Source: Anaerolineales bacterium
GTDB taxonomy: Bacteria > Chloroflexota > Anaerolineae > Anaerolineales > E44-bin32
Direction of reading: 5' to 3'
DNA length: 15,605 nucleotides
Assembly: GCA_023250385.1 (NCBI GenBank)
Contig: JAHFAU010000030.1
Coordinates: forward strand, 1-15,605
The first letter of the stretch is position 1. Every line of letters begins with the position of its first letter. Below the pieces are notes generated by a model that was not told where the DNA came from, ran no database searches, and saw only the letters and a program-made list of their open reading frames with translations. Both the position numbers and the translations under genes were made by a program. This document shows positions 7,297 through 14,687 of the stretch, piece after piece.

Positions 7297-8574
7297 ATGA
7301 TCGACATCCAATTGATCCGCAAGGAACCGGATGCCGTCCGGTCGGCCATCGACAAGTTGGGAGCCGAGGCGCCGATCGACCGGATCCTGCAGCTGGATCA
7401 GGATCGGCGGGAGCTGCTTCAGCAAGTGGAGAGTCTGCGGCAGGAGCGCAACCAGACCTCCGAGCAGATCGGCCGGATGCCGGAAGGACCCGAGCGGCAA
7501 GAACTCATCGAAAGAATGCGCGGGGTCAATTTGAAGATCGGCGAACTCGAGGGGCGGTTGAAGGGAATTGAGGCGGAGCTCGAGACCGCGCTGTACCAGG
7601 TGCCCAACCTGCCGCATGAGAGCGTGCCGGTCGGGGCGGACGAAAGCGAAAACCCGGTGCTTCGCCAGGAGCGTGAGCCGAAGGAGTTTGGGTTCCGGCC
7701 GCTTCCCCACTGGGAGCTCGGACCCCGGCTCGGGATCCTGGACTTCGAGCGAGGGGTGAAACTCTCCGGCAGCCGCTTCTACGTGCTGAAGGGCGCTGGC
7801 GCCCGCCTGCAGCGGGCGCTGATTTCCTGGATGCTCGATCTGCACGTCTCCCAACACGGCTACACCGAGATCTATCCACCGGCGTTGGTCAAGGAGCAGT
7901 GCATGTGGGGCGCCGGCCAGCTGCCGAAGTTCGCCGAGAACATCTACCGCGACGCCGAAGAGGATCTCTGGCTAATCGGGACGGCGGAGATCCCGCTCAC
8001 CAACCTGCATCGAGACGAGGTGCTGGAATTCGATCAGCTTCCGCTGAGCTACGCGGCCTACACTCCCTGCTTCCGGCGAGAGAAGTTCTCCGCGGGACGG
8101 GACGTGCGCGGCATCAAGCGCGGCCATCAGTTCGACAAGGTCGAGATGTACAAGTTCACGGCGCCGGAGGACTCGTACGCTGCGCTCGAGCGCATCGTAG
8201 AAGACGCTAGCGACGTGTGCCGGGCCTTGGAGATTCCGTTTCGAGTCGTTCAAATGGTGACCGGGGATCTGGGCTTCACCGCGGCCAAGAAGTATGACCT
8301 CGAACTATGGGCGCCCGGCTCGCAGGAATGGCTCGAGGTGAGCTCGGTGAGCAACTGCGAGGCCTTTCAGGCCCGCCGGACGAACATTCGCTTCCGGCGG
8401 ACTCCCAAGGCCAAGCCAGAATTCGTCCACACCCTAAACGGCTCCGGCCTGGCGTTGCCGCGGACGCTGATTGCGGTGCTGGAGAACTATCAGCAGCCGG
8501 ACGGCAGTGTGCTGGTGCCCGCGGTGCTGCGGCCGTGGATGGGCGGCATCGAGCGGATCGAGGCTGCACCCTGA
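7297..8574 (+). CDS. serS: Seryl-tRNA synthetase
   Basis: A 425-residue class II aminoacyl-tRNA synthetase that charges tRNA-Ser (and tRNA-Sec where present) with serine in the cytoplasm. The N-terminal MIDIQLIRKEPDAVR and the charged coiled-coil arm (about residues 25-105) that grips the long variable arm of tRNA-Ser are typical. Motif 2 is FRREKFSAGRDVRG followed by HQFDKVE, and motif 3 region reads TLNGSGLALPRTLIAVLENYQQ before the terminal VLRPWMGG. Length matches the family. I chose ATG at 7297, preceded by GGGAGG with 5-base spacing, over an upstream TTG at 7282 because the family begins exactly here. Motif 2 carries Arg-Glu-Lys where many bacterial enzymes have Ser-Glu-Ala, a variation near the ATP site. 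The gene is transcribed alone from a perfect-consensus promoter, perhaps with the DUF456 gene 72 bp downstream. Confidence 0.97.
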   Translation: MIDIQLIRKEPDAVRSAIDKLGAEAPIDRILQLDQDRRELLQQVESLRQERNQTSEQIGRMPEGPERQELIERMRGVNLKIGELEGRLKGIEAELETALYQVPNLPHESVPVGADESENPVLRQEREPKEFGFRPLPHWELGPRLGILDFERGVKLSGSRFYVLKGAGARLQRALISWMLDLHVSQHGYTEIYPPALVKEQCMWGAGQLPKFAENIYRDAEEDLWLIGTAEIPLTNLHRDEVLEFDQLPLSYAAYTPCFRREKFSAGRDVRGIKRGHQFDKVEMYKFTAPEDSYAALERIVEDASDVCRALEIPFRVVQMVTGDLGFTAAKKYDLELWAPGSQEWLEVSSVSNCEAFQARRTNIRFRRTPKAKPEFVHTLNGSGLALPRTLIAVLENYQQPDGSVLVPAVLRPWMGGIERIEAAP

Positions 8575-8646
8575 CGTGGCCGACGTGACGAGCCTAGCCA
8601 GCGCGGGCTCTGCGCCCTCGCTCCGCGGAGCAGGCGGCCCGGCCTG

Positions 8647-9132
8647 ATGGAAAGCCTGCTGACGATTGTGGCCGGCATCCTCATGCTGGTCGGGCTGCTC
8701 GGGATATTCCTGCCGTTCGTGCCGGATATCCTGTTGATTTGGGGGGCCGCACTCGGATATGGGCTCCTCGTCGGTTGGGGAGAGTTGGGCCCCTGGCTGT
8801 TCGGCTTGATCACCCTGCTTGGCCTGTTGGCCGCGGCCGCGGAGGCCTGGGTGAGCGGGGCGGGCGCCTACAAGGCCGGGGCCTCACCCTGGTCCATCCT
8901 GGCGGGGCTGGCCGGCGGGGTTGCGGGATTTTTCCTGCTTCCACCGCTCGGGATGGTCATCGGCCTGCTGGCCGGGACTTTCCTCGTCGAGTACCTGCGC
9001 CGCAAGGACGCCAAGCAGGCTGGCCGGGCCATGGTCGGAATGGGGCTGGGGTATGGAGTTTCATTTGTGGTGAAGTTGGTTTTCGGCCTGACGATGGTCG
9101 GCGCCTGGGTGGCATGGGTGGCGCTCGGTTAA
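8647..9132 (+). CDS. DUF456 family membrane protein
   Basis: A 161-residue, very hydrophobic protein with four or five membrane helices. The order of features matches DUF456: an N-terminal helix ending in LPFVPDILLIWGAAL, a central AYKAGASPWSILAGLAGGVAGFF with a Gly-rich helix, PPLGMVIGLLAGTFLVEYLRR, and a C-terminal helix pair. The function of the family is unknown. It is glycine-rich, as is usual for the family. The ATG at 8647 has only a weak ribosome binding site (GGCGG). It follows serS on the same strand after 72 bp that contain the 12-base palindrome GCTCCGCGGAGC (8620-8631), so co-transcription is likely but not certain. Its stop codon directly abuts the stop codon of the convergent HEAT-repeat gene. 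Confidence 0.8.
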   Translation: MESLLTIVAGILMLVGLLGIFLPFVPDILLIWGAALGYGLLVGWGELGPWLFGLITLLGLLAAAAEAWVSGAGAYKAGASPWSILAGLAGGVAGFFLLPPLGMVIGLLAGTFLVEYLRRKDAKQAGRAMVGMGLGYGVSFVVKLVFGLTMVGAWVAWVALG

Positions 9133-9708
9133 CTAGGGCTCGAAGAACACCATTCCGACCCCGAGCCGCTCCAGTCCAATCTCAGCCAGGTGCACAACTA
9201 CTGCCGAAGGATCACTGAGCGCCGCGAAGAGGGCGGGGATCGCGGAGCCGTCTCCGACTTCGCCGAGGGCACGGGCGGCTTCAATCCGGGTCCTCGGATC
9301 CTCCGAACGCATCGCGAGGGTCAGGGCTGAAACGGCCTCCGCCCCGAGCGCGGCCAGTGCGCCGGAGGCCAGCCGGGCAAACAGCCGGTCTTCGGCGGCC
9401 AGGGCCTCGACCAACTCAGGGATCGCCTCAGGCGCCGGCAGCCGGCGCAGGCCGGCAGCCGCACACTGCCGTACGCCAGTATCGGAGTCCTTGAGCGCCT
9501 GAATTAGGCCAGTGCGGGAACGGGGGTGATCGATGCTGGCCAGGGCCGCGGCCGCCCACCAGCGGCGGTCGGTCTGGGGGGAATCAAGCAAATCGAGCAG
9601 GTAGTCGAGGGCCAGTTCACCGTGTTGGGGGAGTTGAGAAAGCGCCCGGGCCGCCCGGGCGTCGTCAGCTGAGGCTAGCTCGGCAAGGAGAGTCTCAAGG
9701 CTTTCCAC
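9133..9708 (-). CDS. HEAT-repeat (PBS-lyase-type) protein
   Basis: A 191-residue alpha-helical solenoid built from about five HEAT/PBS-lyase-type repeats, each a helix pair with the pattern A-A-x-A-L-x-x-L and a conserved Asp/Arg, for example ARAARALSQL, RRWWAAAALASI, VRQCAAAGLRRL, ARLASGALAAL and TRIEAARALGEVGD. Such proteins usually act as protein-binding scaffolds; no catalytic residues can be named. It starts at GTG 9708, whose first base is shared with the TAG stop of the Trm112-like gene (TAGTG), so the two are translationally coupled. No signal peptide or membrane segment is present, so it is probably cytoplasmic. Partner unknown. The C-terminal residues MVFFEP end exactly where the convergent DUF456 gene ends. 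Confidence 0.82.
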   Translation of the reverse strand: MESLETLLAELASADDARAARALSQLPQHGELALDYLLDLLDSPQTDRRWWAAAALASIDHPRSRTGLIQALKDSDTGVRQCAAAGLRRLPAPEAIPELVEALAAEDRLFARLASGALAALGAEAVSALTLAMRSEDPRTRIEAARALGEVGDGSAIPALFAALSDPSAVVVHLAEIGLERLGVGMVFFEP

Positions 9709-9938
9709 TAGCTCTCAGGCGGCGGGACCGGAAGATCCGCCTCCGCAACCGAGACCCACTTGTCTCCCTCTTCGATCAACATCACCGGGATATCGTCTAG
9801 GATCGGATATTTCCGCCCACAGGTGTCGTGCGGCTCCTGGCACACCAGCCAGGTGTCCTTCACCAACTTGAGCATGCCCTCCCGTTCCTGAACGCAGTTT
9901 GGGCACCGCAAGATCTCTAGCAGATCCTCGCTAATCAT
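9708..9938 (-). CDS. Trm112-like small zinc-binding protein
   Basis: A 76-residue protein of the Trm112/YcaR (UPF0434) group. It opens with the diagnostic LLEILRCPNC at residues 6-15 and continues to CGRKYPILDDIPVMLIEE at 40-57. Four cysteines (Cys12, Cys15, Cys33, Cys40) could bind one zinc; many bacterial members keep only some of them. In eukaryotes and archaea Trm112 activates several methyltransferases; the bacterial role is less clear. Here it is followed by a HEAT-repeat gene with a one-base overlap, and no methyltransferase gene is adjacent. The ATG at 9938 has GGGGTGA about 6 bases upstream. The C-terminal tail is proline-rich (LPVPPPES). Family call is good; function is open. Confidence 0.85.
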   Translation of the reverse strand: MISEDLLEILRCPNCVQEREGMLKLVKDTWLVCQEPHDTCGRKYPILDDIPVMLIEEGDKWVSVAEADLPVPPPES

Positions 9939-9962
9939 CCTTCACCCCGGGACAGGGCGCCG

Positions 9963-9971
9963 ATTCTACCA
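9963..9971 (-). promoter_or_regulatory. Putative extended -10 promoter of the Trm112-HEAT pair
   Basis: On the minus strand TGG is directly followed by TAGAAT (5 of 6 to TATAAT), 25 bases upstream of the ATG at 9938. No convincing -35 is seen, which an extended -10 can tolerate. Transcription would begin near 9956. Confidence 0.4.
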
Positions 9972-10013
9972 TCGGGGTCGAGCGAGCGAAAACAGCATCA
10001 ATTCGAAGGCCTG

Positions 10014-10040
10014 GCGGGTGGCACCCGTCGAGCGACCCGC
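10014..10040 (-). terminator. Possible hairpin terminator after the vanW-like gene
   Basis: Just downstream of the VanW stop, GCGGGT (10014-10019) can pair with ACCCGC (10035-10040), or with the nearer ACCCG (10023-10027) to form a tight 5-bp stem with a 3-base loop. No run of T follows on the minus strand, so this is only a candidate. Confidence 0.28.
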
Positions 10041-10042
10041 GA

Positions 10043-11860
10043 TCAGGGCTTGTCGTCGACGATCACCCCCTCCGGCAGTTGAGTGCCGGGGCCGTATTCG
10101 AAGATCGCCTGCCAGGGCAAGTAGTGAGTCTTGAACGTATCGTGGTGCAGCGGCTGGCCGTTGAGCGTCACCGTTCGGGTGAACACTACGTCCATTCCGT
10201 CGGCTTCAAAGTCAACTTGTTTGATTTCGCCTTCGGCCAGATCGGGGTTCTCTTTGTACAGCGGCTTAGGCGCCTCGATGATGTCGGAGACCTGAGCTGC
10301 ACTGACCTGCACCTGGCGGCCGTCGGAGGTCGAATAGAACTTCCACAGCAGTTGGTTACCATAGACGTAGGTCTCGGAGAGCAGCCAGTAGGGCGTGTCG
10401 TTGGTGAATTTGAAATCGACCAGCGGCACAAAGACCGTGGCGTCGAAGCCGGGGCCGGGCGAGCCCCTCCCCTGCTCGTAGTAGCCCACCCGGTAAGCGT
10501 GCGGGTGGCGCTCGACGATCTCGAACCCACCGTAGAGGGCGGTCCTGAAAAAGGTCGTGCTGACCTGGCAGACCCCTCCGCCGACCCCTTTGATGGTGCG
10601 GTCACCATAGATGATGAGCGCTTCGGCGTATCCCTTGTCAAGGCTGATATCCCCCAGCACATCGGCCATCGACAGGGTTTCGCCGGGGGCGATCAAGAGC
10701 CCGTGGAAGGCGGCGGAGGCGGTGGCAATGTTGCGGATGCGTTCGGGACTGGAACCGGCGAAGTAAGTAGACACCACGCTCACCGCTTCGCGGATCCCGA
10801 GTTCAGCCGCGGTAGCCTCGCTCCCAACAGCTGGTGGCTCAAGCAGGAAGACCAGCGGAATCGCGTGCTGGCCGGCGGCCGTCGCCTGCTGGATGGCCTG
10901 GAGGCTGGCCTCCAAATCCAGCGTGCGACCGATCACCGCCTCCTGCAACAGGTCGAGTTGTCGGGAGTCGTCGTTGAATATAAAGCGGGCGTTCTGAGGA
11001 TCCCGTTCCAGCTCGGGCGCCAGCGGCTCGAGGAAGGCGGCCAGGCTGCCTGGATCGAGGCGAACCTCGTAGCCACCCCCGGACCCGAGCTCGACGCGGA
11101 GCATCCCAGCCAGAGTCTCGGGCTCGATGGCCCAGGGCCCGCTGCCCTCGGCGGTGAGCGTGAGCGGTTGACTGAGAATTTGCGCCGCGAGGGCGGCTTG
11201 CTCGCCGACTTCTAGCACTTGCGGTGGATGCTCCTCGACCACCAGCTCGAGCTGGGCGTCGTGGAGCTGCTCGAAAGCGACCTGCAGAGCGGAGAGCGTC
11301 GCGGGGACGTCAAGCCTGCGGCCAACCTGGCCGGGCCGGGCTTCGACTTCGAGGCCGTTCAGGCTCAATCCGGCCTCAACCGTCGGGCGGTCGATCTGCG
11401 CAGCCAGCTCGCCCAGATAACCGGCTGCGACGCGTTGGTCAAAGATGACCAATGGTGCGAGCTGGATGCCCTCGTTCCAAGCGGCCACCTGATCAGATAG
11501 ATTGTGAAAGACTCCCCCGCCGCGCCCAGACGCCACGGCCTGCTCGCTCATCAGGGAGATATCGATCGCGACTCCGAGATCGGAGGGCCTGGCGATCCAG
11601 TGGGAACCGTGATCCCGGAGCAGGATGGTGCCGGTCTGGGGATAGGTGAGCGCCCGGGACAGGGCCGACTCGACTTCTAGCCGACTCAATCCCCCCAGGT
11701 CCATGCCAGCCGCCTGAACCCCCGGCAGCACCCGCCCGGCGAACACCAGCCGGGACCCGAGTCCGGCCAGCGAGAGAGTGGCGATCACCGCCAGCGCGGC
11801 GGCGAGGCCCGTGATGGCCAGGGCCTGACCGATTGATAGTCGCTGGCTTTGGGTAGACAT
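10043..11860 (-). CDS. Membrane-anchored VanW family protein with G5-like C-terminus
   Basis: A 605-residue cell-surface protein. Residues 11-40 form one hydrophobic anchor after a short cytoplasmic tail. Residues 45-345 hold two copies of the peptidoglycan-binding-4-like module that usually precedes VanW; each copy has a paired pattern such as EAGLSLNGLEVEARPGQVGRRLD. The VanW domain covers about 354-495, with the hallmark GGGVCQVSTTFFRTAL at 427-442 and ERHPHA at 450-455. After it, residues 535-592 resemble a G5 domain (KENPDLAEGEIKQVDFE, then RTVTLNG). The biochemical role of VanW is unknown; the domains point to the cell wall. I chose ATG at 11860: an upstream GTG at 11896 would lie above the predicted promoter. 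No clear ribosome binding site is visible. The gene is single, between a convergent or co-directional Trm112 pair and the divergent kimA operon. Confidence 0.87.
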   Translation of the reverse strand: MSTQSQRLSIGQALAITGLAAALAVIATLSLAGLGSRLVFAGRVLPGVQAAGMDLGGLSRLEVESALSRALTYPQTGTILLRDHGSHWIARPSDLGVAIDISLMSEQAVASGRGGGVFHNLSDQVAAWNEGIQLAPLVIFDQRVAAGYLGELAAQIDRPTVEAGLSLNGLEVEARPGQVGRRLDVPATLSALQVAFEQLHDAQLELVVEEHPPQVLEVGEQAALAAQILSQPLTLTAEGSGPWAIEPETLAGMLRVELGSGGGYEVRLDPGSLAAFLEPLAPELERDPQNARFIFNDDSRQLDLLQEAVIGRTLDLEASLQAIQQATAAGQHAIPLVFLLEPPAVGSEATAAELGIREAVSVVSTYFAGSSPERIRNIATASAAFHGLLIAPGETLSMADVLGDISLDKGYAEALIIYGDRTIKGVGGGVCQVSTTFFRTALYGGFEIVERHPHAYRVGYYEQGRGSPGPGFDATVFVPLVDFKFTNDTPYWLLSETYVYGNQLLWKFYSTSDGRQVQVSAAQVSDIIEAPKPLYKENPDLAEGEIKQVDFEADGMDVVFTRTVTLNGQPLHHDTFKTHYLPWQAIFEYGPGTQLPEGVIVDDKP

Positions 11861-11886
11861 TCGGATTCGGGACCGACCGGACGGGC

Positions 11887-11895
11887 AGTATATCA
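11887..11895 (-). promoter_or_regulatory. Putative extended -10 promoter of the vanW-like gene
   Basis: On the minus strand TGA is directly followed by TATACT (5 of 6 to TATAAT). Transcription would begin near 11880 and leave about 20 bases before the ATG at 11860. There is no clear -35. The element lies inside any longer reading frame from 11896, which argues for the shorter start. Confidence 0.45.
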
Positions 11896-11992
11896 CCCGG
11901 GCACGATTCGCCCGATCCCTGCCGAATGAGATGGGATGGCCGCCTCGCCCGGGCCTTGGCCGAGGGTCGGTCGTCTGGAGAACCGGCTTTGC

Positions 11993-12021
11993 TTGACAGC
12001 GGCACTACCCGGGAGTAGCAT
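11993..12021 (+). promoter_or_regulatory. Putative sigma70-type promoter of the kimA operon
   Basis: A perfect TTGACA (11993-11998) is followed after 17 bases by TAGCAT (12016-12021, 4 of 6 to TATAAT). Transcription would start near 12027, leaving a leader of about 38 bases to the ATG at 12065 that consists mostly of one hairpin. Confidence 0.5.
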
Positions 12022-12028
12022 GCGCGAC

Positions 12029-12061
12029 TGCCCGCGGCCGCCTCAGCTCGAGCCGCGGGCA
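12029..12061 (+). promoter_or_regulatory. Leader hairpin ending at the kimA ribosome binding region
   Basis: TGCCCGCGG (12029-12037) pairs perfectly with CCGCGGGCA (12053-12061), 9 bp with a 15-base loop. The 3' arm contains the only GGG upstream of the ATG at 12065 and ends three bases before it, so the folded form would hide the ribosome binding region. The predicted transcript begins right at the base of the stem. Confidence 0.5.
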
Positions 12062-12064
12062 ACT

Positions 12065-14008
12065 ATGACTGCCCTCGATCAAGACTCCGGCACGACCGTC
12101 CTGCGCCGCAAACTTACCATTCAGCCGGCTCGCAACTGGCTGACCTGGCTGATCGGGCGTCCGCTGCCAACCGCCGATGCTCCCCATCAGACGATCGGCA
12201 AGACCATCGGCCTCGCGGTCTTCGCCTCCGACGCGCTGTCCTCGACCGCTTACGCAACACAAGAAATTCTGGTCATTTTGGCGGCTGCCGGCACGGCCGC
12301 GCTCGGCTTTGCCCTCCCGATCGCCCTAGCCATCGTGGGCCTGCTGGCCATCGTGACCATCTCCTATCAGCAGACGATCCATGCTTACTCGGGCGGCGGC
12401 GGTGCGTACATCGTCGCCCGCGACAACCTGGGCGAGCTTCCGGCTCAAACGGCAGGCGCCGCGCTGCTCACCGACTACATTCTCACCGTCGCGGTCTCGG
12501 TGTCATCGGGCGTGGCCCAAATCGTATCCGCGTATCCCTCGCTCTTTGAATACCGAGTCGTGATTGCGGTGGGAATGGTCTTGCTGGTCATGTTTATCAA
12601 CCTGCGGGGGGTTCGGGAGTCGGGACGGGCGTTCGCACTTCCGACGTACTTCTTCTTGCTGATGATGGTGCTTACGCTGGGGATCGGTCTGCTGCGGGCA
12701 GCGGCTGGGTCACTGCCTCCGGTCAGCGACCCCCCTGCGTTCGAATTCCCGAAAACTTTGCTGGCGATCACGCCATTCCTGATCCTGCATGCCTTCTCGA
12801 GTGGGACGACCGCTCTCACCGGGGTGGAGGCGATTTCCAACGGCATCCCTGCTTTCAAGGAGCCGCGCAGCCGCAACGCCGGAATCACGCTGATCTGGAT
12901 GTCGGTCATCTTGGGGACGCTGTTCTTTGGGATCACCTTCCTGGCCGGGGAAATTCATGCTCTCCCTTCCGAATCTGAGACGGTAATCTCCCAGCTGGTC
13001 AGGACGGTCTTTGACGGTCGGGGCACGTTGTATCTTATGGCGATCGGCGGAACAACGATCATCCTGATTATGGCCGCCAACACCTCCTTCGCCGATTTCC
13101 CCCGCTTGAGCGCCCTCGTGGCAGGGGATGGCTTCTTGCCCCGCCAGTTCACCTATCGCGGCAGCCGGCTGGTGTACTCGCGTGGGATTGTGACCCTGGC
13201 TCTGGTCGCCTCTCTGCTGATCATCATCTTCCAAGCCAGGGTGACTGCATTGATCCCGCTGTACGCCATCGGCGTGTTCCTGTCCTTCACCCTCTCCCAA
13301 GCCGGCATGGCACGGCGCTGGTGGAAGATCGGCCGCCTGGAGTCGGGACAAGTGGTCAAGGAGCGGGGTTCCGCTCTACGCTACGAGCCAAGTTGGCCAA
13401 TTAAGATGCTGATCAACGGATTCGGTGCCGTGTGCACCGCCGTTGTGACGCTGGTCTTTATCATCACGAAGTTCGGGGAGGGCGCCTGGGTTGTTGTACT
13501 CTCTGCACCGACGCTGGTGGTGATCTTCACGGCTATCCATCATCACTACCGGGACCTTGCCAAGAAGCTGACGGTGGAGGACTCAGGGCCTCCACCCCCG
13601 ATCAGACGGCACCGAGTCATCCTGCCGCTTAGCGGAGTCCACCGCGGCACGTTGGATGCGCTCCGCTACGCGACCTCACTGTCGGACGATGTGACCGCAG
13701 TTCATGTCTCCATCGATCCAGAGGAGGCGGAGCGGGTTCGCCTCAAGTGGGAGACGTGGGGGGAGGGTGTGCGGCTGGTCATTCTCGAGTCGCCCTACCG
13801 GCTCTTTCTCGAGCCGTTGATCAGCTATATAGAGGAAGTCATGGCTCAGCGCCAGAAACACGAGACGGTCACGATCGTCGTCCCGCAATTCGTCTCTCGT
13901 CGCTGGTGGCACAACCTGCTGCACACCCAAACTGCGCTGTTCCTCCGCCTGGCGCTGATGTTCCGACCCGGGATCGTGATTACGGATGTCCCGTACCATG
14001 TAGAATGA
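12065..14008 (+). CDS. kimA: KimA-type potassium importer (APC/KUP superfamily)
   Basis: A 647-residue membrane transporter closely resembling Bacillus KimA (YdaO), a proton-coupled high-affinity K+ importer. About 12 helices span residues 45-495. Shared segments include SDALSSTAYATQ (55-66), GGGAYIVARDNLGE (111-124), DYILTVAVS (137-145), LTGVEAISN (251-259), AANTSFADFPRL (337-348) and IPLYAIGVFLSFTLSQAG (397-414). Residues that line up with the K+ path I recall for KimA (Asp36, Tyr43, Thr230, Glu233, Tyr377) are Asp56, Tyr63, Thr252, Glu255 and Tyr400. A cytoplasmic universal-stress-like domain follows (about 515-647), ending VPYHVE as Bacillus KimA ends near LPYH. I chose ATG at 12065 because upstream starts at 11936 and 12020 fall before or inside the predicted promoter. 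Two RCK genes follow in an operon. Bacillus KimA is inhibited by c-di-AMP; whether this one is cannot be seen. Confidence 0.9.
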   Translation: MTALDQDSGTTVLRRKLTIQPARNWLTWLIGRPLPTADAPHQTIGKTIGLAVFASDALSSTAYATQEILVILAAAGTAALGFALPIALAIVGLLAIVTISYQQTIHAYSGGGGAYIVARDNLGELPAQTAGAALLTDYILTVAVSVSSGVAQIVSAYPSLFEYRVVIAVGMVLLVMFINLRGVRESGRAFALPTYFFLLMMVLTLGIGLLRAAAGSLPPVSDPPAFEFPKTLLAITPFLILHAFSSGTTALTGVEAISNGIPAFKEPRSRNAGITLIWMSVILGTLFFGITFLAGEIHALPSESETVISQLVRTVFDGRGTLYLMAIGGTTIILIMAANTSFADFPRLSALVAGDGFLPRQFTYRGSRLVYSRGIVTLALVASLLIIIFQARVTALIPLYAIGVFLSFTLSQAGMARRWWKIGRLESGQVVKERGSALRYEPSWPIKMLINGFGAVCTAVVTLVFIITKFGEGAWVVVLSAPTLVVIFTAIHHHYRDLAKKLTVEDSGPPPPIRRHRVILPLSGVHRGTLDALRYATSLSDDVTAVHVSIDPEEAERVRLKWETWGEGVRLVILESPYRLFLEPLISYIEEVMAQRQKHETVTIVVPQFVSRRWWHNLLHTQTALFLRLALMFRPGIVITDVPYHVE

Positions 14009-14035
14009 TCCGGGCCGAGTTCGGGAATTAAGGGC

Positions 14036-14686
14036 ATGACCTACATCGTGGTTGGTTGCGGCCGGGTGGGCGCCGAACTGGCGGACCGTCTCTCGCTGCG
14101 TGGATTTGAAGTCTCGATTATCGACCAGGAGCCCGCCTCCTTCCTGAGCTTGCCGGCGGAATTCAAGGGTCGGACCCTGGAGGGCGATGCCCTGGATCGA
14201 CACTTGCTGGAGCGGGCCGGGATCCGGGAAGCTCAGGCCTTGGCGGCAGTAACCGACTCGGATGCGCTCAACGCGGTCGTGGGCCACGTTGCAAGAGCCG
14301 CTTACCAAGTGGCACACGTCGTCGTCGGGAATTTCGACCCGAAGCACCGCCCGATGTTCGAGGCCTTTGGTCTGCAGACCGTTTCAGCCGGGACCTGGGG
14401 CGCCCAGCGGATCGAGGAATTGATGGTGCATAGTGGACCACAGGTTGTTTACGAGGCCGGCAACGGCGAGATCGGGGTCTACGAACTCAAGATCCCTGCG
14501 GGCTGGGACGGCCGGTCGCTGGAGGAACTGCTGGCCGGCTCTCAATCCCTTCCAGTCGCCGTGACCCGGGCTGGAAGGGCCGATCTGCCCGCGGCCGGAA
14601 CCCGCCTGCAGGCGGGGGATGTGGTTCACGTGAGCGCGACCCTGGAAGGGGCCCAGGCCATCGAGGCCCGGCTGGCGAGGAGCTGA
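14036..14686 (+). CDS. TrkA/KtrA-type RCK potassium-regulatory protein (first copy)
   Basis: A 216-residue cytoplasmic RCK protein: a Rossmann RCK_N domain (1 to about 125) and an RCK_C (TrkA_C) domain (about 140-216). The nucleotide fingerprint is GCGRVG at residues 7-12, the acidic residue at the end of strand 2 is Asp30 (SIIDQE), and GDAL at 50-53 with AVTDSDALN (around 75) are family landmarks. Such proteins form rings on TrkH or KtrB channels and gate them in response to NAD(H) or ATP/ADP; RCK_C domains of KtrA type can bind c-di-AMP. No channel gene is present here: the gene lies 27 bp after kimA and 1 bp before a second RCK gene, so KimA is the likely partner. The ribosome binding site is weak (AAGGG), which suggests translation follows on from kimA. 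Alternative partner: a channel encoded elsewhere. Confidence 0.9.
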   Translation: MTYIVVGCGRVGAELADRLSLRGFEVSIIDQEPASFLSLPAEFKGRTLEGDALDRHLLERAGIREAQALAAVTDSDALNAVVGHVARAAYQVAHVVVGNFDPKHRPMFEAFGLQTVSAGTWGAQRIEELMVHSGPQVVYEAGNGEIGVYELKIPAGWDGRSLEELLAGSQSLPVAVTRAGRADLPAAGTRLQAGDVVHVSATLEGAQAIEARLARS

Positions 14687-14687
14687 A

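Noticed and set aside
8620..8631. Palindrome GCTCCGCGGAGC after serS as a terminator
   Set aside because: A perfect palindrome leaves no loop and no T run follows; left as unexplained sequence between serS and the DUF456 gene.
10079..11215. Long plus-strand open frame (378 codons) opposite the VanW gene
   Set aside because: It is a GC-rich antisense shadow: no family signature, no ribosome binding site, and the minus strand codes a clear VanW protein throughout.
11936..12064. Upstream starts for kimA at 11936 or 12020
   Set aside because: They precede or overlap the predicted TTGACA/TAGCAT promoter and add residues unlike the family; ATG 12020 does have a GGGAG nearby, so it is not fully excluded.
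11861..12064. A ydaO-type c-di-AMP riboswitch upstream of kimA
   Set aside because: The predicted leader is about 38 bases and the whole gap is 204 bases with the promoter in its last third; no ydaO-like conserved pattern was seen.
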